Positions 63,301 to 64,000 of a DNA stretch of 64,000 bases are shown here, in pieces. Position 1 is the first letter of the stretch, and each line of letters begins with the position of its first letter. The notes under the pieces are model-generated. The model did no database searches. It was not told where the DNA came from and worked only from the letters and a program-made list of their open reading frames with translations. Position numbers and translations under genes: made by a program. Source of the stretch: Branchinecta lynchi (taxonomy: Eukaryota > Arthropoda > Branchiopoda > Anostraca > Branchinectidae). The stretch spans positions 8,432,230 to 8,496,229 of the forward strand of contig JAKZAP010000012.1 in the NCBI GenBank assembly GCA_023053575.1, given 5' to 3'.

Positions 63301-63709
63301 GCGTATTCTCGCCGTTCCCCGAGGACCCCTTGGGGAATCGAAGGCAACGACGAGAATAGAGGGAGTCACTCAACGCGGACTCCGCGTATAGAAACAGCGA
63401 GAACACGGGTAATGCTTCCAAAATGGATTTTGTTCGAGAAAAAATATACAGTTGACGAAATTAGTCTGGATCCACTTTTATTTTTTATTTTGTTTATTCT
63501 GATTGTATTCAATTAATTTTTCATTGCACCAACAACAGCAAAAATTGATTCCCTCTGAATCTGAAAGGGAGTCCTTTTTATGATGGTGATGATAATCGGA
63601 GCATTCCCCGTCCGTGGGAACTCGCGAGAATACGGGGAGTGAGTCCCCGGGACAAACAAAAACGCGGAGACTCCTCAAGTGGAGTCCTCGGGGAACGGCG
63701 AGAATACGC
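63301..63709. repeat. Fold-back with perfect 26-bp inverted ends
   Basis: 63301-63326 (GCGTATTCTCGCCGTTCCCC...) is the exact reverse complement of 63684-63709. Further inverted pieces lie inside (GGGGACTCACTCCCCGTATT-like and GCGGACTCCGCG). It is a MITE-like structure of about 409 bp. 63830-64000 resembles R2 weakly. Confidence 0.75.
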
Positions 63710-64000
63710 CTACAGATCGTGTATTCCGACCAAATACGACCTCGATTTAGGAATTTGTAAGCGGCGTACTTTAAATTGTCTGCAATTACTTCGGTGAATG
63801 ATAAAAGCAAATTTCCTAAATGCGACATTTAATCTTCCCAATCACATCAGATTTTGGTAATGGTGGGGGTGGAGAGGGAGGTCCGGAAATCGTTTAACAT
63901 GCGCGGGTACCACTTGGATCGTCCAAAGGTGATCGAACCTAGATAGGAACTTAGCTGCCATATGAATCTAGCTGCCAAAATTCAGATTTTTCAGTAAAGT

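Overview
This is genomic DNA from an invertebrate animal; the species cannot be named from the sequence. The evidence is a split host gene with animal-type introns (GTAAGT donors, pyrimidine-tract/AG acceptors), several non-LTR retrotransposons (LINEs), tRNA-derived SINE-like repeats, MITEs, and a complete Polinton/Maverick. Almost all the rest is interspersed, tandem and fold-back repeat DNA.

Host gene: four exons of a minus-strand AASDH-like gene (beta-alanine-activating / acyl-CoA synthetase family member 4, adenylation domain) can be placed at 57504-57311, 54384-54017, 52918-51741 and 20066-19710. Between the last two lies a 31.7-kb intron that holds the Polinton and most of the repeats. 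One small exon (between 54384 and 57311) and the C-terminal half of the gene were not found.

Polinton: 26122-39657 (13,536 bp) is a full element. It has 584-bp terminal inverted repeats beginning AGTAGTTATA, a 6-bp target duplication (AAAAAC), and a paralogous empty target site at about 5341-5440. It encodes a double-jelly-roll major capsid protein, a penton-like minor capsid protein, an FtsK/A32-like packaging ATPase, an adenain-like protease, an RVE integrase, protein-primed PolB, a fibre-like protein, small core/minor virion proteins, a membrane protein, and a 102-aa gene present twice because it lies inside the TIRs. Genes from 26 to 37.8 kb read leftward; the last two read rightward. PolB carries one in-frame TAG, so this copy is probably not autonomous although the TIRs are almost identical. 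Nearly every gene starts at a (TA)TAAATG motif. The three genes without it (integrase, AT-hook protein, protease) each lie in the -1 frame of the preceding ORF, and the zinc-ribbon/integrase overlap contains a canonical slippery heptamer.

Repeats, with labels used below. R1 is a family of about 1 kb with a GGGATCCC palindrome at both ends and internal 126-137-bp tandem units. R2 has 281-bp tandem units and an ATGGCAC...GTGCCAT end hairpin; it forms a large inverted pair at 14.4-18.2 kb. R3 is the family into which the Polinton inserted. R4 is a GGGCAATCTGGGCCC family at 8 kb and 42.5 kb. R5 is a 3-kb fold-back of CGGGGAA/TTCCCCG hairpins at 47-50 kb. R6 is a 350-580-bp repeat at 43, 50 and 58.6 kb. 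LINE 3' ends share a terminal hairpin with compensatory base changes.
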